Shown: piece by piece, positions 6,062-12,598 of the stretch | How the letters are laid out: every line of letters starts with the position of its first letter | Numbering within the stretch: position 1 is the first letter of the stretch | Assembly: GCA_041650255.1 (NCBI GenBank) | Contig: JBAZLL010000014.1 | Coordinates: forward strand, 1 to 12,679 | DNA length: 12,679 nt | Source of the DNA: 1-14-0-10-45-29 sp041650255 | GTDB taxonomy: Archaea; Micrarchaeota; Micrarchaeia; Anstonellales; Anstonellaceae | Reading direction: 5' to 3' | Notes under the pieces: generated by a model | The model's input: the letters and a program-made list of their open reading frames with translations, nothing else | Database searches by the model: none | Told to the model about the DNA's origin: nothing | Position numbers and translations under genes: made by a program

Positions 6062-7177
6062 ATGCAAATCCTTGAAGGAACAAACCTAAAAGCGCTTGCG
6101 CGTGCGCGCAAAATGGGTGCAGAGGGCGTAATCAATCTTCTTGAGAAAAAAGGGCTTGTAGGAAGAGGCGGTGCGGCATTTCCGACCGCAAAAAAATGGC
6201 GAATGGCGATGCAAACAAATGCGGATGCGCGCTTTATCATATGCAACGCCGATGAAGGCGAGCCGGGCACTTTCAAAGACAAATTCATTTTGCAAAACAA
6301 TGCAAAAACAATGCTTGAGGGAATGTTAATTTGCGCATACACAATCGGCGCAAAAGAGTGTTTCATCTATCTGCGCGGCGAATACGAATATCTCAAAGAC
6401 GATTTGCAAAAGCAAATTGACGAGGTAATCGCAAGCGCCCAAAGCGATGTTTCAATTCAAATTGTTCTTGGCGCGGGCGCCTACATCTGCGGTGAGGAAA
6501 CCGCAATAATACAATCAATAATGGGCTTTAGGGGGCAGGCAATGTTCAAGCCGCCCTATCCGACAATAGAAGGGCTTTGGGGCAAGCCGACCGTAGTAAA
6601 CAATGTAGAAACATTCACCTGTGCCGCGCAGGCAATATTATTTGACAATTGGAATCCCAACATGCGCCTTTTCTGTTTGTCCGGCAATGTCACAAACCCC
6701 GGAATTTTTGAATTTCCATTAGGCACCGAGCTTTCCACTCTCATAAAACTTGCAAAACCAAAATATAAATTAAAGGCAATGTCCTTTGGCTGTTTTGGCG
6801 GCATCATGCCAATCAATTCGAAAATGAAAATAACAACCGAATCAATATGCAAGGAAGACTGCCAACACGGGGCATTTAGCGTGGTGCTAATAGATGAAAA
6901 GCAAAACGTGCTTGACATCTGCTGTTCAATCGCCCGCTTTTACACTTACGAATCCTGCGGAAAATGCACTCCTTGTCGGGAAGGCACAATTCGCATGCTC
7001 AATTTATTGAAAAAAGTGAAATCAAGGGAAGCAACAAACGAGGATTTGAAACTGATTGCAGAACTTGCAAACCACATACAAAGAACAAGCCTGTGCGGGC
7101 TTGGGCAGTCTTCAGGCAACCATGTGCTCACCGCGCTTAAGCATTTTCCACAAGACTTTGAGGCGTATGTAAAATGA
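6062..7177 (+). CDS. hydB: NuoF/HydB-type NAD(H)-binding FMN subunit, core-only form
   Basis: A 371-residue protein of the 51-kDa subunit family (NuoF, HydB, HoxF). Visible parts: the nucleotide/FMN glycine motif GRGGAAFPTAKKW (34-46), the FMN segment CNADEGEPGTFKDK (61-74), GAGAYICGEETA (137-148), FKPPYPT (162-168) and PTVVNNVETF (176-185). The C-terminal [4Fe-4S] site is C299, C302, C305 (ESCGKCTPCREGT) with C345 (SLCGLGQ). It would oxidise or reduce NAD(H) at FMN and pass single electrons through this cluster to HydA. Well-studied bifurcating HydB proteins are much longer, with an N-terminal thioredoxin-like domain and a C-terminal two-cluster ferredoxin domain; both are missing here. AGGGGA at 6050-6055 is a good ribosome-binding site, and the stop overlaps the hydA start as ATGA (7174-7177), suggesting coupled translation. 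Confidence 0.93.
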   Translation: MQILEGTNLKALARARKMGAEGVINLLEKKGLVGRGGAAFPTAKKWRMAMQTNADARFIICNADEGEPGTFKDKFILQNNAKTMLEGMLICAYTIGAKECFIYLRGEYEYLKDDLQKQIDEVIASAQSDVSIQIVLGAGAYICGEETAIIQSIMGFRGQAMFKPPYPTIEGLWGKPTVVNNVETFTCAAQAILFDNWNPNMRLFCLSGNVTNPGIFEFPLGTELSTLIKLAKPKYKLKAMSFGCFGGIMPINSKMKITTESICKEDCQHGAFSVVLIDEKQNVLDICCSIARFYTYESCGKCTPCREGTIRMLNLLKKVKSREATNEDLKLIAELANHIQRTSLCGLGQSSGNHVLTALKHFPQDFEAYVK

Positions 7178-8838
7178 AAATATTTCTTGACGGGAAAGAA
7201 ATAGATGTGCAGGAGAAAAAAACCCTGCTTGCAATTTGCAGGGAAAATGGCATAGCGATTCCAACTCTCTGCTATCACGCGTCAATGTCTGCGGAGGCAA
7301 GATGCAGAGTATGCCTTGTGCAAATGGACGGAAAATTCGTTACTGCCTGCTCCACATATCCAAAAGAAGGCGCCAAAATAACCACGAACACTCCGGAAAT
7401 ATTCAAAGCGAGAAAGCTCAACATGGAGCTCATGATTCCAAGGCCCTCCTGCAAAAAAGATGATGATTTTGAAGTATGTGAAATATACAAATCGGTCGGC
7501 TTGGGATACTCGCGCTTTGAACCAATCACAAACTACGTCCCGGATTTAGGTTCCGCGGTCGTGCGCGACAACAACAAATGCATCAACTGTGGAAAATGCG
7601 TTCGCGTCTGCTCCGAAATTCAGGGCATATATGCAATAGATTTCGCAAGCCGGGGGCACAACGAGCATGTAACTCCATATTCAGAAAAGCCTCTTTCATC
7701 TGTTGCTTGTATCCGATGCGGGCAATGCATTCTAAACTGTCCCGTCGGTGCGATTTCCGAATGCTCCCATCTTGAAGGAGTGGAAGCCGCACTTTCCAAT
7801 AAGAAAAAGCACGTAGTTGTGCAGGCTGCTCCCTCAATTCGCGCCGCACTCGGCGAAATTTTTGGCATGCCTGCCGGAACTTTGGTAACTGGCAAGATGT
7901 GTGCCGCCCTGCGCCGATGCGGTTTTGATGCCGTGTTTGATGTGAATTTGGGTGCGGACATAACGATAATGGAAGAGTCCGCCGAGCTTTTGCACAGAAT
8001 AAAAAACGGCGGAACATTTCCATTGATTACTACATGCTGTCCCGGTTGGATTTTAATGATGGAGCATTTCTATCCAAAACTTCTGCCCAATATGTCCACC
8101 TGCAAATCTCCTCATGAAATGCTCGGAATGCTTGCAAAAACATATTACGCGGAAAAAGCAAAACTCAATCCAAAAGATATAGTTGTCGTGTCAATAATGC
8201 CCTGCACCGCCAAAAAATTTGAATCGGTCCGACCGGAAATGCATTCGGCAGTTGATTATGTTCTCACCACCCGCGAGCTTGGGCGGCTCATAAAAAGAAA
8301 AAATATTGATTTTGCTTCTTTGCCGGATGAAGGATTTGACGCTCCGTTGGGGGTTTCCACCGGTGCAGGTGCAATTTTTGGTGCAACCGGCGGAGTAATG
8401 GAAGCCGCATTGCGCACTGCTTATGAGCTTGCGACCGGCAGTCCTGTTTCAAAGCTTGAGTTTGACCAAATCCGTGGCATGTCCGGAGTAAAAGAAGGAA
8501 GTATTGTCATTAATGGAAAAGAACTCAAATTTGCGTGCGCGCACGGAGGACAAAACATTCATTCCCTCCTTCGCAAAAAAGACCAATACCACTTTATTGA
8601 GATGATGGCATGTCCCGGTGGTTGCATTGGCGGCGGCGGTCAACCAATTTACAAAGACCCCGATACACTTAGAAAAAGAACCGAAGCAATTTATCGCGCG
8701 GACGCAAGCCTGCCCTTGAGAAAATCTCATGAGAATCCGGTTGTAAAAGAAATATATGCAAAATATCTCGGGCATCCTCTTTCGCACAAGGCGGAATTGT
8801 TGCTTCACACCTCTTACACCTTAAGAGAGAGATTTTAG
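7174..8838 (+). CDS. hydA: [FeFe]-hydrogenase catalytic subunit HydA
   Basis: A 554-residue protein. An N-terminal [2Fe-2S] ferredoxin domain has C33, C44, C47 and C59. The next Fe-S site, normally His-x3-Cys-x2-Cys-x5-Cys, keeps only C93 and C102. A two-[4Fe-4S] ferredoxin domain has C136, C139, C142, C146 and C179, C182, C185, C189. The H-cluster domain has L1 TTCCPGW (286-292, proton-relay C288 and ligand C289), L2 MPCTAKKFE (342-350, ligand C344) and L3 MACPGGCIGGGGQP (478-491, ligands C480 and C484). The small-subunit-like tail (about 497-554, SHENPVVKEIY and LLHTSYTLR) is fused. All residues for H2 chemistry are present, so this is an enzyme and not a degenerate relative. It reversibly reduces protons, with electrons from the NuoF-type partner. 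GAGG at 7160-7163 serves as ribosome-binding site. HydE, HydF and HydG, needed for maturation, must lie elsewhere. Confidence 0.96.
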   Translation: MKIFLDGKEIDVQEKKTLLAICRENGIAIPTLCYHASMSAEARCRVCLVQMDGKFVTACSTYPKEGAKITTNTPEIFKARKLNMELMIPRPSCKKDDDFEVCEIYKSVGLGYSRFEPITNYVPDLGSAVVRDNNKCINCGKCVRVCSEIQGIYAIDFASRGHNEHVTPYSEKPLSSVACIRCGQCILNCPVGAISECSHLEGVEAALSNKKKHVVVQAAPSIRAALGEIFGMPAGTLVTGKMCAALRRCGFDAVFDVNLGADITIMEESAELLHRIKNGGTFPLITTCCPGWILMMEHFYPKLLPNMSTCKSPHEMLGMLAKTYYAEKAKLNPKDIVVVSIMPCTAKKFESVRPEMHSAVDYVLTTRELGRLIKRKNIDFASLPDEGFDAPLGVSTGAGAIFGATGGVMEAALRTAYELATGSPVSKLEFDQIRGMSGVKEGSIVINGKELKFACAHGGQNIHSLLRKKDQYHFIEMMACPGGCIGGGGQPIYKDPDTLRKRTEAIYRADASLPLRKSHENPVVKEIYAKYLGHPLSHKAELLLHTSYTLRERF

Positions 8839-8844
8839 AAATTC

Positions 8845-8870
8845 TTTTTTTGAAAAATAGTTTTTCTTTT
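8845..8870 (+). terminator. T-rich terminator after hydA
   Basis: A T7 run (8845-8851) begins six bases after the hydA stop codon and is followed by TTTTTCTTTT (8861-8870). Archaeal RNA polymerase ends transcripts at such T tracts without needing a hairpin. Confidence 0.55.
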
Positions 8871-8889
8871 AGATATATAAAATATAAAA

Positions 8890-8900
8890 TGCGTTCGCCG
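8890..8900 (-). repeat. Partial copy of the tRNA-Gly(TCC) 3' end
   Basis: TGCGTTCGCCG is identical to 9099-9109, that is, discriminator, acceptor 3' strand and the first T-arm bases of the intact tRNA. It lies 209 bp away, in the same orientation. Confidence 0.5.
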
Positions 8901-8921
8901 TTGGATACATAAAAAGCAGTC

Positions 8922-9097
8922 GATTTTCTTTTGGGGGTGTCCTACAAATTGCCAATGGCAATTTGGAACCCCAAAGTCCGCAGGACTTTGTAGGGAAACC
9001 CTCAGACCCTTTTCTTTTGCAACCGCAAATTCCCTTTGGGAATTTGGGGCCCCAAAATCGCCTTAGGCGATTTTGCGGAAGAAAAGGGGATATGGGA
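8922..9097. repeat. Composite palindrome element with four compact hairpins
   Basis: The core holds four hairpins with loops of one to three bases: arms at 8946-8954/8956-8964, 8973-8979/8983-8989, 9027-9034/9038-9045 and 9054-9062/9066-9074. Each arm pair starts with AAA and ends with TTT. The first two are enclosed by CCTACA/TGTAGG (8941-8946/8989-8994). The last two are enclosed by CCGCAAA/TTTGCGG (9023-9029/9072-9078), and these in turn by CCCTTTTCTT/AAGAAAAGGG (9007-9016/9079-9088). A central palindrome TTTGGGGCCCCAAA lies at 9043-9056. The sequence has no start codon with a plausible product. It ends two bases short of the 3' end of tRNA-Gly(TCC). Confidence 0.75.
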
Positions 9098-9098
9098 G

Positions 9099-9172
9099 TG
9101 CGTTCGCCGGGATTTGAACCCGGATTACTAGCTTGGAAGGCTAGAGTCCTAACCAGGTTGAACGACAAACGC
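9099..9172 (-). tRNA. tRNA-Gly(TCC), intronless
   Basis: A 74-nt tRNA folds fully on the minus strand. The acceptor stem is GCGTTTG (9172-9166) with CGAACGC (9106-9100, one G-T pair) and discriminator A at 9099. The D stem is GTTC/GGAC. The anticodon stem is CTAGC/GCTAG with loop CTTCCAA and anticodon TCC at 9137-9135. The T arm is CCGGG-TTCAAAT-CCCGG. CCA is not encoded. The T arm is identical to that of tRNA-Gly(CCC) at 3709-3856, so the two are likely relatives. Partial copies of both its ends lie outside it, at 8890-8900 and 9274-9290. Confidence 0.95.
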
Positions 9173-9192
9173 GTATTCTCATTCTGTTCTCA

Positions 9193-9205
9193 TATAAATA
9201 TAAAT
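9193..9205 (-). promoter_or_regulatory. TATA box of tRNA-Gly(TCC)
   Basis: The AT-only stretch ATTTATATTTATA on the minus strand is centred about 27 bp before the mature 5' end (9172), the expected distance for archaeal box A of a tRNA gene. Confidence 0.6.
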
Positions 9206-9206
9206 C

Positions 9207-9290
9207 AAATTGCTTTTCTTTTTGGGGTAAGCCCTAGACCTTTTTCTTTTAGAAAAAGAAAAAGGGCTTGGGTGGTTGAACGACAAACGC
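9207..9290 (-). pseudogene. tRNA-Gly 5' fragment joined to an intron-like palindromic element
   Basis: Read on the minus strand, 9290-9274 (GCGTTTGTCGTTCAACC) is a perfect 17-nt copy of the 5' end of tRNA-Gly(TCC), 118 bp upstream of the intact gene. It runs into CCCAAGCCC and then a perfect 12-bp palindrome (arms 9239-9250 and 9254-9265, loop AGA) and a second pyrimidine block ending at 9207. This order matches tRNA-Gly(CCC) 5' exon followed by its intron. The simplest reading is a decayed intron-containing tRNA-Gly gene that lost its middle and 3' exon; a mobile palindrome that captured tRNA sequence is the alternative. Confidence 0.55.
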
Positions 9291-9344
9291 ATCAACTAGT
9301 CTTTTGGAAAATACTATATTGTTCCTTACTGATTATAAATATAT

Positions 9345-9357
9345 CAAAAAGAAAAAG
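9345..9357 (-). terminator. T-rich terminator of the ABC transporter operon
   Basis: The minus strand reads GCTTTTTCTTTTT starting 16 bases beyond the stop of the last gene (9373). It is a typical archaeal T-tract terminator. The T5CT4 core is the same as in the palindromic elements nearby. Confidence 0.45.
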
Positions 9358-9372
9358 CACAGCAATCGGCTA

Positions 9373-9717
9373 TCAATCATTTCTGGGGCTAGGCATACTT
9401 TCATTCCCCCTAAATTCCAAAACGCATCCAAGTGCATCCGAAACCATTTTACACGTTCCATTCATCTGTCCTCGCGGGCTTGAAATAGAGCAATTTTCAC
9501 CCGACGCTTTCAAATTGCACGCCTCTTTTTCTGCGGCGCTCATATTGCGCATCTGTGGCGGCTGTCCTCGTATGCCAGTTTTATTCATCTCTTCTGCATT
9601 CAAATTAATTTGGGATTTATCATCCATCTCATTGTTTGCATTATATCCCTGCATTGCCCATGCGACAATCACAAGCAAAGCCACTGATGCCAATATCGCA
9701 ATAGTTTTCATATCCAT
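9373..9717 (-). CDS. Small membrane-anchored protein with four-Cys outer domain
   Basis: A protein of 114 residues from ATG 9717; ATG 9711 would give 112. One N-terminal hydrophobic segment (residues 4-22) acts as an uncleaved anchor or signal peptide. A polar stretch follows, then a small domain with four Cys spaced C-x8-C-x12-C-x8-C and the motif SSPRGQMNGTC (about 79-89). Two disulfides outside the membrane are likely. The Cys/PRG pattern resembles small periplasmic domains seen in bacteria, but the family is not named with confidence. GGTGAG at 9721-9726 is the ribosome-binding site. It starts 9 bp after the permease stop, so it belongs to the ABC operon and is probably an accessory or substrate-side protein. 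No lipobox is visible. Confidence 0.65.
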   Translation of the reverse strand: MDMKTIAILASVALLVIVAWAMQGYNANNEMDDKSQINLNAEEMNKTGIRGQPPQMRNMSAAEKEACNLKASGENCSISSPRGQMNGTCKMVSDALGCVLEFRGNESMPSPRND

Positions 9718-9726
9718 ACTCTCACC

Positions 9727-10959
9727 TTACTCGTATCTCAAAGCTTCCACTGGTGCAACCGATGCCGCATTGCGTGCCGGAAACACTCCCGAAAGCGCAC
9801 CAACAATTACAGAAAATCCCATGCCCATCACAACAAGCTCAAAGGTAATTTTTGTCGGAACTCCAAATGATGCAAGAGCAAACGACACAATAAAACTTAT
9901 CGCAACTCCCATTAATCCGCCGACAAGTCCAACGAGCCCCGCCTCAAACAAAAACAGCTTCATCACTTCAACACTGGTCGTCCCAAGCGACTTTAATATC
10001 CCGATATATTTTGTCTGCTCAAGAACGCTTGTGAACATCGCATTCGCAACTCCTATGCCCCCGACAAAAAGTGAAATTGAGGCAATCACTCCCAAGAAAA
10101 GCCCGAGCGTGTCCGTCATGCTGGACACACTTGATTGAATGCTGGCGGCAGTTGTCACCTGAAAATCCTGCTTGCTTGTTTTTAGTCTGTGCAATGTCAA
10201 TAATGTCTGCGTGATATTTCCCGCGACCTCGTCCTGATCTGCATCCGAATCCGTAACAACAATTATCGAGCTCGCATTTGCATTCTGTCCAAAAAGGGTT
10301 TTGGCGGTATTAATCGGAATATACACGACTCTGTCCGAGCTTGAGAACGTGTTGCCCGTGGTGTTAAGTATTCCCACCACCTGAAATGTCTGGTTGTTTA
10401 TTTTTATCTGTTTATTTAGTATGTTCGTATCCGAAAAAGTATTATTCATCACGCTATATCCTATCACTACCGCCCGAACGTCATTTGCCCGCAGGCTTCG
10501 CCCGTACAATATTTGCGCATTGGCACTTTCCAAAAATGCGGTCGGCTCCGTTCCAATAACCGAAAGGCTTGCGTTCTTGTTCATATATGTAACAACCTTA
10601 TTTTCGCTAAGTCTTGCATCCACCGCTTTCACTCCGCTTATTTGCCGCAGTGCATTCGCCTCCTTGAAAGTGAGTGGCTTGGTGGTGGTAGTGCTTTTTC
10701 CTCCAAAGCCTTCTCCCGGCGGACCTCCGCCCCCAAGACCCATTCCCATTGCGCGCCCGCCTCCGGAGCTTACCGTTATCAGATTCGCCCCAAGTCCGCT
10801 TAGCTGGCTTTGCATCTGCTCGTTCATTCCAGTGCTTATGGAAATTAGCGAAATTACCGAGGCTACACCTATCACGACCCCCAGTATCGCAAGCCAGCTT
10901 CTCAGGCTTCTGTATCTTATGGAGTTTACTGCCAACTCCAATATCTCAATATTCTTCAT
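9727..10959 (-). CDS. MacB/FtsX-type ABC transporter permease
   Basis: A 410-residue protein with the MacB_PCD plus FtsX architecture. TM1 is at about 21-43 (WLAILGVVIGVASVISLISI), followed by an extracellular domain at about 44-280. Three C-terminal helices at about 283-310, 330-360 and 375-400 carry the FtsX signature GGIGVANAMFTSVLEQTKYIG and the ending FPARNAASVAPVEALRYE. Proteins of this type do not move substrates through the membrane themselves but transmit ATPase motion to outside partners, as in MacAB and LolCDE. Residues 66-87 form a Gly/Met-rich insert just after the first helix, which is unusual. The start overlaps the preceding stop as ATGA (10956-10959), with GAGGC upstream as ribosome-binding site. 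The matching ATPase is two genes upstream. Confidence 0.93.
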   Translation of the reverse strand: MKNIEILELAVNSIRYRSLRSWLAILGVVIGVASVISLISISTGMNEQMQSQLSGLGANLITVSSGGGRAMGMGLGGGGPPGEGFGGKSTTTTKPLTFKEANALRQISGVKAVDARLSENKVVTYMNKNASLSVIGTEPTAFLESANAQILYGRSLRANDVRAVVIGYSVMNNTFSDTNILNKQIKINNQTFQVVGILNTTGNTFSSSDRVVYIPINTAKTLFGQNANASSIIVVTDSDADQDEVAGNITQTLLTLHRLKTSKQDFQVTTAASIQSSVSSMTDTLGLFLGVIASISLFVGGIGVANAMFTSVLEQTKYIGILKSLGTTSVEVMKLFLFEAGLVGLVGGLMGVAISFIVSFALASFGVPTKITFELVVMGMGFSVIVGALSGVFPARNAASVAPVEALRYE

Positions 10960-12596
10960 TTGGAAGCCTCTTTTTTCACGGTATTCTTTTTCTTCCAGCG
11001 CCCGTACAAAAAGTACACAATCACCAACAAAACAACTGCGCCTACAATTTGCAAAATCGGCAATCCACCCGATTGAGTGCTTGTTGATGTGCCGCTTGCA
11101 TTACGCGAACTCGGTCCGCCTCCAAGAATTCCAAACAAACCTCCGCTGCCAGATGGTCTGCTGCCGGGTACAGCTCCTGTATTTGCACTTGTTGAACCCA
11201 TAGTGGTGTTCAGCGCATATCCTTGCCCCGAACTTGTGTCCAATACTTGCTTCACAACATGCTCCTGATTCATGACATCCTTGTAAGTCACTTCAATTTC
11301 TATCGCGTTATTTCTTGAATTGCCCAACGTAGTAGTTGATAATGTCATGGTGGAAAAGTCGTCAATATTTAGCGTGCCGATAAAACTTTGCGCCAATTCA
11401 GTGTTTGTACCATTTACTCTTGCAATCACATTTACGCTGTGCACTTGGTAATTTCCAGTGTTGGCTATGAGCACGCTTTTGGTGATGCTGCCCGTGTCCA
11501 TGCTCACACTAATCCCCGTAGTTGCCTGCACGCTTATTCCCGCGTACTGCGTGCTCGCGCTTCCAACGCTTGGAGTAAGTTCAAATGGAATTGAATAATA
11601 TCCGGGGCTGGCGCTTGATGATACTCCCAAAATTATTTCTTTTGGCATACTCTCGCCGGGCTTCACATCATCAAAATATACTCTCTGCATTCCAATCGGT
11701 GTGAATTCATCCGTCGCATTCACATCCACTGTCGCGGATATTGTTTGCGTTCCGGTATTTTTCAGCACGAGGCGCAAATTTGCCTGCGAGCCGATTTCCA
11801 CCGGTTTTAAGCTTTCAATCTCAAGCCGATATTGTGTGCTTGTCCCTACAATACTAATCGGTCCGACCGGCAAATTTACCTCGGTCGGCGCATTAAGTCG
11901 ATTATAATAGGTAAACACGAGCGGTATGTTATACACTCCTGCTGATAATGATGATGAGGAAACAACGCTAACATTCACTTTTCTGCTTTCATTTGCAGGA
12001 ATGGTTCCAACAATTATTTGCGTGGTTCCATCAAGGGAGAAACTGGAGTTGCCGGCAGTCGTGATTTGCAAATTATTTATGAGTCCGCCATTATTTTTGA
12101 GCTCAATTTCAACGCTTGTTTTTTCTCCGGCAGAAATTCCCTGGTCGCTTACCGACAAAGTATTTATCACGAGCGGATTTTGCTGTGCTACTGTTATCGG
12201 TATCTGTATGGATATTTTGTTTGAATTGGAATTAGCTGCACTTGCTCCTTCTGTCAAATAGTAAATATCCACATTCACAAGCTGTATTCCGCCTGCGGAT
12301 TCGGGCGCTATTTTAAACGGCACCGCCGTTTGCGCGCTTGAGCCTGCGCCTATGCTTCCAACATAGTTTGAATTGCTCGCTCCGTCAAGACTGTAATATG
12401 TAGTTACACTACTGGCGGTTGCCGTGCCATCATTCACCAGATAAATCTGCAAATAGCCGACCGTGCCCGCATAAACCGTTGAAGGCGTTGTATTGTAGCT
12501 TTCAACCTGCAACAACGCGGAGCTTGCCGCAAATCCCACCTGTGTAAATATTATTGCAAACAGAAAAACCGCTGCAAACAAATTAATGGTCTTCAT
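10956..12596 (-). CDS. Secreted COG1361/CARDB-type surface protein with C-terminal membrane anchor
   Basis: A protein of 546 residues from ATG 12596; ATG 12602 would give 548. The later ATG is preferred because the strong ribosome-binding sequence GGAGGG (12604-12609) is 7-8 bases before it and almost touches the earlier one. A signal peptide (residues 1 to about 24) is followed by four or so Ig-like repeats rich in NDGTATASSV- and NNGGL-type turns, typical of CARDB or S-layer-associated COG1361 proteins. A Gly/Ser-rich linker (about 470-505), one membrane helix (IVGAVVLLVIVYFLYG) and a basic tail complete it. Many N-x-S/T sequons are present and Cys is absent. It sits between ATPase and permease genes, where bacteria would have MacA, so it is probably the outside partner of the transporter. 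Confidence 0.85.
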   Translation of the reverse strand: MKTINLFAAVFLFAIIFTQVGFAASSALLQVESYNTTPSTVYAGTVGYLQIYLVNDGTATASSVTTYYSLDGASNSNYVGSIGAGSSAQTAVPFKIAPESAGGIQLVNVDIYYLTEGASAANSNSNKISIQIPITVAQQNPLVINTLSVSDQGISAGEKTSVEIELKNNGGLINNLQITTAGNSSFSLDGTTQIIVGTIPANESRKVNVSVVSSSSLSAGVYNIPLVFTYYNRLNAPTEVNLPVGPISIVGTSTQYRLEIESLKPVEIGSQANLRLVLKNTGTQTISATVDVNATDEFTPIGMQRVYFDDVKPGESMPKEIILGVSSSASPGYYSIPFELTPSVGSASTQYAGISVQATTGISVSMDTGSITKSVLIANTGNYQVHSVNVIARVNGTNTELAQSFIGTLNIDDFSTMTLSTTTLGNSRNNAIEIEVTYKDVMNQEHVVKQVLDTSSGQGYALNTTMGSTSANTGAVPGSRPSGSGGLFGILGGGPSSRNASGTSTSTQSGGLPILQIVGAVVLLVIVYFLYGRWKKKNTVKKEASK

Positions 12597-12598
12597 TT

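Noticed and set aside
5477..8838. Electron-input module of respiratory complex I (NuoEFG)
   Set aside because: The third gene has all three H-cluster loops, which NuoG lacks, and no membrane-arm genes follow.
8941..9089. CRISPR-like array from the regularly spaced short palindromes
   Set aside because: The hairpins differ in sequence, spacers are too short and unequal, and no cas gene is present.
8890..9290. Direct repeats of tRNA ends as attachment sites of an integrated element
   Set aside because: Only about 100-400 bp lie between copies, no integrase or cargo is present, and one repeat is of the tRNA 5' end, unlike usual tRNA-targeted integration.
8963..10138. Long plus-strand open frame of 391 codons
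   Set aside because: It crosses the palindromes, the tRNA gene and two well-supported minus-strand genes in antisense. The product is low-quality and explained by hairpin sequence and the shadow of the permease gene.
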